In this document: in pieces, positions 1 through 12,900 of the stretch
Layout of the letters: every line of letters begins with the position of its first letter
Position numbering within the stretch: the first letter of the stretch is position 1
Assembly: GCF_019175285.1 (NCBI RefSeq)
Contig: NC_056523.1
Span: 184,946,180-185,010,179, forward strand
Source: Sceloporus undulatus
Lineage: Eukaryota > Chordata > Lepidosauria > Squamata > Phrynosomatidae
Direction of reading: 5' to 3'
DNA length: 64,000 nt
The notes under the pieces: model-generated
The model's database searches: none
What the model was told of the DNA's origin: nothing
The model's input: the letters and a program-made list of their open reading frames with translations, nothing else
Made by a program: the position numbers and the translations under genes

Positions 1-914
1 GCAATTGCTTGTCCTAGAAGTGTCCTTTTAACCTGTTAAATGGCCTGACTCCACTCACACTGTTGAACATTTTTCTAAGTCAGAAATAGTCTTTTGGCCA
101 CTTCCTTGGGGGTGCTTTTTGGGCAACTGATCCCTGGGCCCATTATAGTTGCCCCTCTCCTGCTGAGGATGAAAGATAACTGCTGGTTTAACACAAATGA
201 CAAGTTAGGTGATGTAAACCTAAAAACAGAGGCCAGAAGATTGACCAGGCCTGTTATGTGTACAGTGCATTTTGTGGAATGGAATTAGTCATCCTAAATA
301 ATGTTGGAGCTTGTGAGTTTATTGCTCATTGTACCATTTACTGGGCACTGTGCAGGATGGCATTTCTTTCCTTTTCGCCATGGGTACTGTAGTAGTAAAA
401 AATAGTGGGAGCTCCTGCTTGAGACTACTTTTAAAATACTTGCTTTTTGTTTCATGTGTGTTATTTTAAACCACATTAGGAGTGTAGTTTCATGGAAAAC
501 TATAGAATGTTTAAATTTAATGTCTTGAGATAGAAACATTGGTGGTCATAATGGCTGGCCTGCTCCTCAGGCATTGGTGGTTGAACATTCAATTTATTTT
601 TAAAATCATTCTCTATCATTTTAAGGCTGTAACTGATCTGGCAAGTAGTTTCATGGGACCTTCAAGGTTGAGTAGGATGGTAGGTAGGAAGAAGAAGAAA
701 TAAATGTGTGAGAGTATTTCATTGCCAAACTTGCTGAGTTCTGTGAGTGGGAAGAATGTTCTTTGGTAGGAAAAGAAAGTCACCTTGTGGCTCTTTGAAG
801 GCAGAAGCACTGAGATCATTCCTTTTTATTGTCAGATTTATTGCCCTTATGAGAAGGGAAAAGATTGGATGATATCTATACTGTTTAACAAGAAATACTC
901 ATTTTCTGTTTTAG
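1..914. other. no recognised element
   Basis: This AT-rich sequence is presumably a DSN1 intron. I see no exon, CpG island or recognisable repeat in it. Confidence 0.4.
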
Positions 915-975
915 AACGCCTCTTCAGGAAACCATCCTGGCTTTGAAGATGGAAAAACTCTTGTTAAAGCACTGG
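915..975 (+). CDS. DSN1: DSN1, most 5' exon visible
   Basis: The exon is bounded by a TTTTAG acceptor and a GG|GTAAAG donor. It is 61 bp long and open, reading NASSGNHPGFEDGKTLVKAL. It ends in phase 1, which joins in frame to the exon at 2608. Sequence similarity to the poorly conserved DSN1 N-terminus is weak, so the assignment rests on phase, splice sites and position. Confidence 0.55.
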
Positions 976-3900
976 GTAAAGAGATTAGGAAGACACCAAG
1001 ACTATTTTTTATGGGTGATGCATTCATTGATGCTCTGCTGCCCCCAGTAGGAGGGACTAAGTGTTGATATTTCCAGTTATTTTTTAAGCAGGATTCTGTC
1101 AGAAGAAAAGCTAATGTTCTGAACCCTCTCTAAAATATGCAAATTTAACCAATTTACATGTAAGTGTGCTTTGCATAATTCTTCTTTTGCTAATCAAAGA
1201 AGAAGCAAGGCGCTATCCAGCTAGTTAATGGTCCCCAACTGAATCATCTGTATGTACTGCAAAGCTACTTATGATCTCTCTGTCCTTGAATTGCACTTAA
1301 ATTTCTGATTAGAGAAAAACAAATCCTGTGTACTCTTACTTGTAGTTCATTGCTAGCCTTGGATTTGTTCAGCTGTGGCTCACAATCATTACGTTCTGTC
1401 ATTTCTTAGTTGAGGAGTTTTCATTGTAGAGATTTTTGGCTTCCATATCTGGGTGTTAAAGGCAATGAACCAACAGTCAGAATGGCAACCCTAGTGGAGA
1501 CCCCACTCAATGATATTTTTAACCCGCACCCCCTCAGGGATACTTTAAAAATGTTGTTGTTCTGTCACATTCCAAGAGTTCTGGGTTAATTATTGTGTGC
1601 TACTCCTGGTTTTGTAACTCTCTTTAAAAACAGTGGCATTATTTTGCACACTACACCCTATGTACCTGCTGGGGTGTGGTTCCAGGATTACCCCCACTCC
1701 AGTGGATACCAAAATTCATGGACCTTCAAGCCGCATCAAATAAAATGGTGTAATAAAATGGCATCTCTTATATAAAATGGCAAAATCAAGGTTTGCTTTT
1801 TGGAATTTATATATTTTTAAATACATTTTTAAGCTGTGGATAGTTGAATCCATGGATAAAGAATCTATGAATACGGCGGGCCAACTGTATGTGGTTCTGG
1901 TTGGTTTGTCTCTGCATTGCAGACTATAAACCCTATCATTCCCACCCAGCATGACCAGTTGCCTGCTGATGGTGATGGGATTTGTAGTGTAATACATTTG
2001 TAGGGTACCAGATTGTGTTTACTTTGTGAGCTGCCTATAGCCCCCCCCCCCTTCCCCTGAGCTTGAGATGTAGATTATTCTGCACCTGGGCTGTGATCCT
2101 CTAGTGTTGGACTGTAATTCATAGCATCCCTCACCATAGGCTAGGGCTGATGTTGCTGCAATTCAATAACATGGAGGGACAATCCCCCCTCCACATAGTA
2201 CAGCATTTATTACTACAGCTGAAGTGCTGAAATTGATATAATTTATCTAATTTGGGATGTTGACAATTGTAATCCAACACATCTGGTATGCACCATGTTA
2301 GGAAAGGCTGTTCTCTCTCCTATATTCTTAGATGAATTGAATTGATGGGGCCACTGTGCATTCTTTAACCAATTTCCACCCCTTCATTATTGAAGCTGGG
2401 GTAGAAACAAATACTTCAGTGTATCTTGAAATATATGCCCCCAGCACAGCTTCATGCTCCAAGCTGATGCTGGCTAAGAATTAGGTATACGTATGCACAC
2501 ATGTTAAATCCAGCACTCATCTGTCTTGTTATTGTATATCCATTGATTTGCTCTTTTTAATATGTCAGTTTTGATGAGTTGTATTTCCTCCCTTCTTTTC
2601 ATTCCAGGAAATGTGCACAACCAGGAGAAAATGGTGGCTGAATGTTTTGCCAAACCTGATAACACTGTTAGCTCCAGCTGTTGTCTCCAGGTTGACACAA
2701 AAGCCAACGAATCTGGGCTGTTAGCAGAGACTGGCAAGGAAGAAAGTAATCTTATCCCTGATTTGAAGAATGAGGGTACATGTTGCCCTGGCACAAAGAA
2801 ACCATCTCCACAGAGTCTTAGCCCTGACAAAGGACATGGTTCAAATTCATTTGATGTATCCTTTGGACAGCTGCCTAGTCCACGTTTTGCACGACCTTCC
2901 TTGAATCGCTGCAGCCTGAAGCTGGGCATGAATCGACGGAAGTCCCTGCCTCCTCTTCATTTAGATATCTCTGGTATGTATCTCTAGCATGGCTTCATGA
3001 TCAAACTGGGGCTGCCTAGGAACTAGGCAGAAAGAACTTATTAATTCTAATGTCTAATTTAAAACAATGTAAGCCAGTCTGATAGCCTTTTGGCTGAAGA
3101 GCAGGGTATAAATACTATAAATAAAATAAATAATAAATAAAATTAGTTGCAGAAGCTGGGAAAACTGCCCATAAACAGTTGTAGCCCTACAATTGGGCTT
3201 GGGACCTCTATGGAAGTGGACTGCTTTCTGTTGAGAAAATTAAAATTGTTGCTCAGCTACATCTTGGTTTCTTAAAGGCCCAGTGCAGATATAATACTGG
3301 ATCTCTGTTAGCAATGATTTATGAACTGGGAGCCAACATTTCTACCATTTTTACTACAGTTTGCAACAGGTACATGTAACATGCAATCATGAGGAACCTT
3401 AAGAGGGGTTCCTCACCTCCTAAAGTTCCATAAGATTTCATGTTACACGTACATATTGTAAACCATATCACAAATGGTACCCTCACATAACCACTTCAAA
3501 CTTCTAATTTGATATGAATGATATAGAGATCCTTGGCTTGTAGTGGCACTCATTCAAGAGTCTTCTTGTTAGTCTTGATTAGAATGGACCCATTGTATTA
3601 GTTGTATTTACCTATAGGTTGACGTACCCTTCAACTGTTGATTCCATGGATTTATTCAGATCAACCAACAGGATTCCAGCCACTGAATCATTTAATGCCT
3701 TTCCAAGTTTAGGATCTCACATTGCCAAATCTGAATCCTGTTTACCAGGGACCCTTACATGCTACAGAATTACAGTGCTGTGATTCCACTTTAACTGCCA
3801 TGGCTGCCCAATATATAAAATCCTGAGGTTTGTGGCTGGGTCAGAGGCACTAGTAGAGTCTCCAGCTGAGAATTCTAAAGGCCCGTCCCTAAACTACAAA

Positions 3901-6900
3901 TCCCAGGATTTCATATGATGGTTCTGTAGTTGTTTAAAGTGAGATCATAATACTATAACTGAAAAGGTCCTGGTGTGCACTCCAAGGTCCTCTTGAACAA
4001 TTCCTTAACTTTGAGGTATGTTCTTCCAGACCCTGAAAGGTAGAAGATCATAACAAAATTTGTCTGCCGTGTGTGTGTGTGTGTGTGTGTTGGTGGTGGT
4101 GGTCCTTGATGCTGGGCTGGAATGCCTGTAGCTGAAAGCTGGATGGCAGCAAATGGCTTTTTTTTCTCTTCATGGCATGCCCCATTGCAGGTGACTCAGA
4201 GACATGCCTCTTCTTGCTGATCATTCTTTATCTCCTAGGTGGATATTATAGTTCTTTAAAAAATTCCAGATTATAATGCTGCAGGTTTCCTTCTCCTCAC
4301 TTCCATCTGACAGACAGGAGCAAAGAGTCAACTAGATGCTCTTCCCTAGACACAGCTTCAGAAAGTTTTTAACATGTGAGCCCCCCCCCGCCCTGCCCCC
4401 ATGCCAAAATGGTACATTGAATGTGGCCTTAGAGGCAAAATACTCAAACGGTTGAAGACTAATAGGAAAGAAAAGAAAAAGAAACTAATTGAAGTGTAAG
4501 AAATAACATCAGATAAGAGAAGAGAAAAATAAGTATAACAAACTCTTAGGACTGATGAGTATGGCATAACCCCCCCCCCCCCCAATCTATCTGCCAATGC
4601 TTCTGAAAATGATGTTTACAATAACTAGAACACATTATTTGCTACACCCCTTCCCTCAAAAAGTCATTCTCACTCGATACATTATTTTTAAAGTGTAACT
4701 TTATTATATGATGGTTTCATTTAAAAAGGTAACATTTTATAGGTAACTTACTATTTTAACTTCTGAGCTCAGCAGCCAGATGTGCTGTGACATTGTGCAG
4801 AACTCACTTTTAATGCCTGTGAATCCTTCTCCTCCAGTTCATCCTAACAATACTGATGTCATTTCGTGTATGCAAACTTTTCTCCTCCAAACACCACTGG
4901 TCTGCTTTCTGTAACTTCTTGTCTGATCAAGTGTTCATGAAACTTGCATATGAAACTGTTGAGTTGGCCTTACAAAAATTTTACACGTAGAGATTTGGTG
5001 TATAATACTAAAAATAAAATTAAATAAGACAGGGAAACTACCCAGTTGGTATCATTGGACTTCAAGCAAAATTGTGCTTAACTTTTAGAACTGAGTAAAG
5101 CAATCAGCTTGGACATGCCAGAGACTGAAAGAATGGCAGTGCTGCTCCTTTCCAGTTTCCAGGTAAGAATGACATCCTGGAAAGAGGCTCTCTTAGTCCT
5201 TCTCTGCTCCTCATTAACTGTTCTGCAACATGTGTTATGCCATTTCCCCAGCTTAAACCCAGCCAAAATATAACTGCTGTTCATAATATTTTCTTCTATT
5301 CTCTTAAAACTGCTTTGCATGAGTCTTGTATTCTGCTCCCTCCCCCATATGCTTGATAGAGTGATATGAAAAGCAGTAAGTTAAAAAAAAAGTCATATCC
5401 ATTCTTCATTCTCCTTCTGTCTCCAGCTCTGGTTTTCTTTCTTCACTTACAGTCTTAAGACTGTAAATATCTTTCAGCAGCTACTTGTCTTATTTTTCTT
5501 TCTTTCTTCATTTTTTCAAGATGCTGTAAATGCCATGTGTGTTTCTAGTGTTGTATGAATAATACCAGGCTCTGCTTCCATTGTAATTTTAAAATGGCTT
5601 GTTCCTCAGTGTAAGATGGCAGGCTGTGTGCTAGTTAGCTTTGGGCCCGTACAGACAGGCCAAAATAAAGCTGCTTCGGGTCACTTTGGCGGTATGCTGT
5701 TTAAATGATGCATGTGTCCTAAGAGTCCAGAAGTCACGCCAAAGCCACACTCCCGTCCTTAGGACTCGAGAATAGCTTTGGCACGGCTTCCGGACTCTTA
5801 GGACACATGCATTATTTAAACAGCATACCTCCAAAGTAACCTGAAGCAGCTTTATTTTGGCCTGTCTGTACGGGGCCTTTGTACCTTTATTTTAAGCTTG
5901 TTTCAGTGAGATAATCTTTATCTGAGGCCCCAGAAGGCAAGGATATACCTGTGCCTAACAGGTTGTTACATCCTGGCTGGCATTATTGAACGTCTGCTCT
6001 GAGGGGAACCACTTGCTGGGCTCCATGACTCCTGCTGCCATGTCTGGTTCTGACATAATATGGGATGTCTCCAGCAGTGCGCTTAATTTTAGGGCAGTTT
6101 TGATTGGGTCTGAAGTGAGTGACCCAGTCTCTGAAGGTACCTTGTGAATCAAAATTTTATCCAGCGGATCAGAAAGATCAGTAAGCAAAGATGAAGAGGA
6201 TCAAGCTTAAGGCAGTGGCTGTTACTGTTAAGTTGCTCCTCACTCACTTCTTGTCTTGCTCCCTTGAAACTGAAAGCTCACAAGGAAGTCCATCTTGATA
6301 GTAGGTGGGACTGTTACCCAAGGAATAGCATAGGAATCCCCATGTCCCCACAGACATGAAAGTGAAGGGGGGAAAGCAATTTCAAACAGGTGGCTGCCAG
6401 CAAGTGGCTGGAGAGCCAATGCTCTGGCTTAAAGTTTGGTCACTTTTTGGAATAGTAGGCCTGCAGGTTGAGAAAAGATCAGCAATATGATGAACACAGG
6501 TTTCATCCCCTCCATTCAAACAAAGGATGGTGAATAGTTTGGAGAATACTATTCTTCACTTATAAGCAACCTTCACAATAAAACCATGGAACAACTTTGT
6601 AGCCAGCCTTGCATATTTCTAAAGAGTTATTTGGTCATTATAAAGAAATCTGTGGTTGTGTCCTAGGCTCTGTAGTGTAAGTCAGGAATGAGCAGACTTC
6701 AGGCCTGTTGGATCAACTTAGTTGTTTTCTCTGGAACCTTAGCACCTGCCACTGTGCTGAAAGTGCCATTTTGCCCCTCCCTCTAGCTTTTCTTTTCTTG
6801 CCTTTATGTCTTCATTTCATGTCTTTCCATTTCTTTCCCTTAGTTCATGTGGAATGTTATCTATTTTCTGGACCCATAGATAATTTTTTAATGGTGCTCA

Positions 6901-9900
6901 CCAATGGGAATCTTTACCCCTTTTTTCGTAGTACTCTGCCCAGAAACTTGAGTGCTCCTTAAGGCAGACCGAAGGCTTTAATACTAAAACTTTTGAACAA
7001 AATGGTGAGTCTTATCAGTTCACTTCAACAGCACAGAACTTTGGCATAGCTGAAAGGTGTTAGGGAGATCAGTTTGGTCAGGGTCCACATGAGGTAGAAT
7101 CTATTTGTGCTGGGAAAATGGGAGGGCAACAACCTTAAAATCCCTGGCAACATCAGATTTGATAAGAACTTCCCATTAGAGTTGCCAGATTGAGTCAGAC
7201 CAATGATGTTGATCTTGTCATGAATGTTGTTTTTCTTTTCTTTTGATATACAGTGGGCCCTCCACATATACTGATGTTATGGTGCAGGACTCCTGTGAAA
7301 GTGGAAAAACTACAAATAAAAACCCACTTCTTTTTTAACTTGAGAGAACACCTCTCTAGTAATCTCTAGGTCCTCCAGCACAGCTTCCATCAGAAGTTGT
7401 GCTGGAGGGCCTAGAGATTCCTAGAGAGAACATATTAATCAAATCCATGAATAATCAGATCCGCAAATATGGAGGGCCAATTGTAGTCACATTTTTTTAA
7501 AAGAAAGATAATAAACTAAAGAGTTTTGCTCCTGGCAAAATAATTGGAGAAATTAAAACAGTGGCAAGAGCCAGTGTGATTTAATGGTTTAAGCATTGGA
7601 CTATGACTCTGGGGAGACCATGGTTTGAATTTCCGCTTGGCCATGGAAACCCTCTGGATGACCTTGGGTAAATCATGCTCTCTTTGCCTCAAAGGAAAGC
7701 AAAGGCAAACATCCTCTGGACAAATTTTGTCAAGAAAACCCATTGATAGGGTTGCCTTATGGTTGCAGTAAATTGGAAACAAACTGAAGGCACACAACAA
7801 CAACAACAACAACAAGATACTGCCATGGTTCTGTTATAGATAATTTACACAAGTGCTATCCAGAATAAGAGGGATCGAAATAATTTCCATAAGGGAGCTT
7901 CTATGCAATGCTCTCATGTCAATGTTTGAAACCAATAGTTGTCAAGTTTTTTACTGAATGCTTCTCATGTTGGCTTGTCTGTTAGGGAGATCCTGTCTCA
8001 AGAGCCCTTGCATATTACAGAAAATTGTAGGAGGTATTCAAAAGGGCATACACATTTCAGCCAGGGCACTGGTCAATTATATTAAGCTTCTTTTTATTTT
8101 CTACCTTATATTTTCAATCGATCTATTTACCTTGTGATGTCTCGTCTAATTGGCCATGGGTCTGCAAGACCTCATTGGGACTTTGGAGCCTAGGTGATTC
8201 TATTACTGAGGTACTGTGGCCGTGTATTGGAAGCGAAGTTCAAACAAGAGTCCTGTGGCATCTCAAAGAGCAATACCTGAGGAAGTGGACAGTGTCTGTC
8301 AAAGCTTAAGCCACAATTCATTGGTTAGTCTTTTAAGTTGTTACAGGTCTGCTTAGGTTTCTGCTGAAATAGACTTTTTATCTACCCTTCTTGAAAGAGA
8401 AGACTGTGTAATAATGACCTTTTAGAGAAGCTTATCTTCTCCTACTGACCATGTTATTGCAGTTTTTCAGTGAGCATCCAAACTTCATTGCTTCCTGGAA
8501 CACAAGTAGAAATGCATTAAGCAATATAAGCTAGTCTGTCATATGATGTTTCACGCTATTCATCCTATTTCTCCGTATATCTTTCTTCAGTCAACATGCT
8601 TTCAGAAGAATTGAGGCTCCACACAAAGAAACTGATACTAGATGGAACTTTGCAAAAATGCTTTGAGGATCCCAGAGGGTAATTACTATTTCCTCTTATT
8701 ACCTTATTCTTAGAGTGGTGAGTGACCAAAACATTTTTTTTAAATTACAGTTGGGCATAGCTAGTGTTGAATCAGGGTTTATTGCCTTCCTCAATTTCAC
8801 TTCATAAGAGGAAGCTGTCACTTGAGCTAGTGAACTTTCAACTTGGCTTTAGTCAACTGTCTTCCAGGAGCATCTGGTGTTGTAGTATTGTTAAAGGGAA
8901 CAAGTGTGGTCCTGCTCAGTTTCTGATCATATGACTTGTACAACTGTTTTGCTAAAGGAAGAGTGGAATATGCCAAATTAGAAACAACTTTATGATTAAG
9001 TTCTTCACCCTAGATTCATAATAATTTAAGCCTTCTGGTTTTTTTAGGGGTTTGTCAGATCCTGCATTGAATGCATCAATATCTGCCTTAAAAGAGAATA
9101 TAGTCAGGTAAGATATAATTAAAGTCACAGCCTAGCTTCTTTAATAATATTATGGAAGTTTTATTCATGGCTTCCAGTGGAGAATAAATACTATGGATTC
9201 TTGTCCCATGGTAGTATTAATGTTTTACTATAGGTGTTTGTGTTCAGTCAATGTCTTTTTCTTTGTTTGTTCATGAAGCACTGCTATAATGTTGCCTATG
9301 CTGAAGGGAATGCTGGTGCAAATGGTGTTGTAGTAACACACAGGCCTGTGGTGATGTAGTTCTGCCAGTCCCAGCAGAGAGCATACTACAGGTTTGCTTA
9401 TTCCCTCTTTCTCTGTCTGGCACAAATTATTTCTTTTTTCTTCTTCTCGGCTTGAGGTGTAGTCATTTGAGCATTGGACTGTGACCCTAGAGAGCAGGGT
9501 TTGAACCTTTGTTCGGCTATGGAAGCCTTCTGTGTGACCTTGGGCAAATCACATTCTCTCAGCCTCAAAGGATGGCAATGGCAAACCCCCTCTGGATAAA
9601 CAGGCCAAGAAAATCCCTTAGGGTTGGCATGAGTCAGAAATGACTTGAAGGCACACAACAACAATCAAACTATGGTTTATTCCAGTTAGCATTAACCATG
9701 GTATGTGGTAATATTGGAACATAAATACAGTGGTACCCCGGGATACGAATTGATCGCGTTACGAAATTTCCGGGGTACGAAAAAGTTAGCTTGGAAAAAA
9801 CTGTTCCGGGTAACGAAAGATTTTTCGGGTTACAAAATTTTTTTCGGTGTGTTTCGGCGCTTTTTGGCACGAAATTTTAAAGCCGTGGCTTTCCAGCGCT

Positions 9901-12900
9901 AGCGGAAAGCCTTTTTTCGGGTTGCGAAATCTTTCGGGTTACGAACGGCGCCGCGGAACGAATTAAATTCGTAACCCGGGGTACCACTGTAAACGCTAAA
10001 GGCTGTGTTGTGAGAGATTGACTCACTGACTTGCATCAGCAATGACGTATGAGTGCCATTGTCTGCTTCTAATTTTAAGGTTTCAGTAACACAATACATG
10101 CATTACAGCAAACTTCAGTAATCACGCATTCTAACCGCAACACAAAGCTTCCCTACATATCTCGTACAGAATAGCAGTACTAGAAACAAGCAAGTTTCAG
10201 ATAATATTCAGGGCGGGCATTGCTGGATCATGGAGTTCTCTATTAAGAGCTTGTGTGGAAGCTCACTTTCCATTTGTCCTCCAGGTGATTATAAAAAAGC
10301 AGTGCCTTGTCACTAAAGCACTCTAATATGAAACCAAATTTAGTCTTCACTCTCTTTTTCACAGGTTCTCTGAAGAAGGTCAAGCTTGGGATAAACTGCT
10401 TCAGACTTACCAAAAAAATGCTGAGGAAATAACCAGGTTAGAACATTAGCTATTTCTCCCTATTCTTAGAGATGCCAACTAAGTATGTTATAGAAACTAG
10501 ACTTTAACTAAAGGAGAAGGTGTAAATTGCTATAATGATAGCCAACTTCAGATGCTCAAGAGGGAAGGCACAGAAATAACTGAATATAGACAGGTCAATA
10601 GTTTTTGACCAGCATTAGTCTCAGATCTTGGGATTTCTCAAGTGAGGTCAGGAATGCTTTTCTGCTTATGTTCCCATTACCAAATCTGGACCAGGAAAAG
10701 ATGCCTAAGGGGGCAATTGGTGTACCTTGGCAATACTGTGGCCAGACAGTTGTAGACCTTCCTCTGAACTGTGGACCTGGGAAAGAGGAAGGGAGGCTTC
10801 CCAACCAAGGCCAGGGTCCTCTAGTTTGATAAGAGGCATATATTTGTGAGCTGGATGGCGTGCCAAATCAGTGCAACCTTCAGTGTAGGAAAATATTGAG
10901 ATGCTTGTCTAATCACATGTACGGAATCTGTTATTCCCTTTTTTTTGTACTAGTAGTAATAATAAGACCCAGTGTGGCACAGTTGTTTGAGTGTTGGACT
11001 ACAACTGGAGACCAGGGTTTGATTCCCCGTTCAACCATAAAAACTCACTGGGTGACCTTGGGCAAGTCACATGCTCTCAGTGTCAGAGGAAGGCAATGGC
11101 AAACCACCTCTGAACAAATCTTGCCAAGAAAACCCTGTGATTATGGCCTTAGGGTCGCCATAAGTTGGAAATAAATAAATAAATAAGTAAGTAAAATTTT
11201 TGTTTCTGTCCTGCTTTTTGCCAGGCAATCAAAGCAGTGTACAACAAGTTAAAATGCATCCATATATACATAATGCCTCCCCTTAAAACAAGGTTAAACA
11301 GTATAAGATTAAAACTACATATAATAATAATAATAATACAGTTTATTTATATGACCTGATGGTACACAACACAGAGATATAGTAATAGCAGTAAAGTATT
11401 AAAACACTGAGATGAGTTTTTATAGATGTGGGGAGAATATAAGCCATTTTGGTGCATTTTTAAAAATAGAAATTCCACTCTGTTTAGTATTTTAAGAAGA
11501 GTAATCCCCAGGAAATTAAGTTTCCCATAGAGTTAGATCTGGTGCCCCCTTCCTGATTAGTTTTCATGCTGTCTTTGTAACAGATTACTATGGATAAACT
11601 CTTCTTTTTCTCTTCAAGGCAGCTGCAGCAATCTGAACTCAAGCAAGGACCAGAGGAGCCTTGCTGCTACCTTGGGGCATCCCAGGCTCAAGTGCTTCAA
11701 GCCAAACCAGACTACCAGAAAATATTGGATCATCAAGGAGAGGTCTTTTATGATCTCGAGAGAATGGTGAGTGGTGAATCTTGGATTTTGATTGTCAGAG
11801 AGAGGCAGAGGGCTTGTTTATAACTAGCTTGCTGCTCCAGTTACCAAAGAGCATCTTCTAATGAAGCAAATGACTCCTAGAACTCTGAGAGCAACTGTCT
11901 CTTCAGTAATAAATGGATATGATATGCTTTAAATAAGTAAGGTGGAATATGTAAAAGCATTTCTGCTGAGTCCTTAAAAGCCACAACATGATGAGTGAAG
12001 AGGAGCTGCACACTTGGAAGATTCTTAATGTTTGCATATGAAATGCAAAGGCCTATAAGCTGTAGTAAGTGAGGCCATATCTAGAATTCTGAATGAAAAC
12101 AGGATGAAAAATTTGATAGCTATTATTTCTAAAACACGCACCAAAGAAGCAATTGATTTAGGGGCATATGGCAAATTATATGGGACTATGAAAAGTTTAG
12201 ACTGCTTTGCAAATAGCATATCTTTTTGTAGAAGAGGGAAGATCATACTAAAGGAAAACAAGTGTTGTCTAAGATCTTTTTCCAACCTTAAGTGATCTTT
12301 GCACTGGTTTATTCCTTCTGCCATTTTTATATTGTGCCATTTTATTGCTATTGTTATATTCTTTTCTAGTTCTTGTTTAGCTGCATGTGGCCCAGAGAAT
12401 TTGATTATTGGGAGTTTAAAAAATGTAATAAGGAAGGGATGATGGCCATAGATGACAATCCAGAATCCTTCCCTGGACTACAGGAAGGATAATAATGAAA
12501 ACATGAAAAGGTGTTTGGACAATCACATCCCTATTCATATTGGGCTTTCAGAAGGAATGGAAGGGGTAAGCTGCTTCCATGTTTCTGTGCAGAGTGACCA
12601 GAGAGAATCTCATGGCTCTTGTCTCCTCATATGATTTTGACTGTGCCAGAGAATTTGAGAGAACTGGTCAAAGTAACTGCAGATAATGTATAGGTGCCAA
12701 GTCCAATCAGGATCTCTGGATTCTTGAATCATACCCAGCCACTGGGTGTTAGACAGTGCTCTGAAGGCTCAGATTGCATAATGTCTCGCAGCTGGGACTT
12801 CTGAGGTTAAACCTATTACAGTACTAGAAGAGTAGCCATATTACATGGCAATAGTTATAGGAACTGGAGAAGTCATTGGTCATGTCCAGGCATCAGGGTA

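Noticed and set aside
2504-2929. 141-codon minus frame antisense to DSN1
   Set aside because: It is the antisense shadow of the largest DSN1 exon.
7568-7816. Possible tRNA gene in the SINE head
   Set aside because: The A- and B-box-like words are degraded and no cloverleaf is formed. The body and CAA tail identify a SINE.
8461-8520. Candidate extra DSN1 exon after TTATTGCAG
   Set aside because: The phase does not fit, and the missing segment (YSAQKLECSLRQTEGF) was found at 6932-7004.
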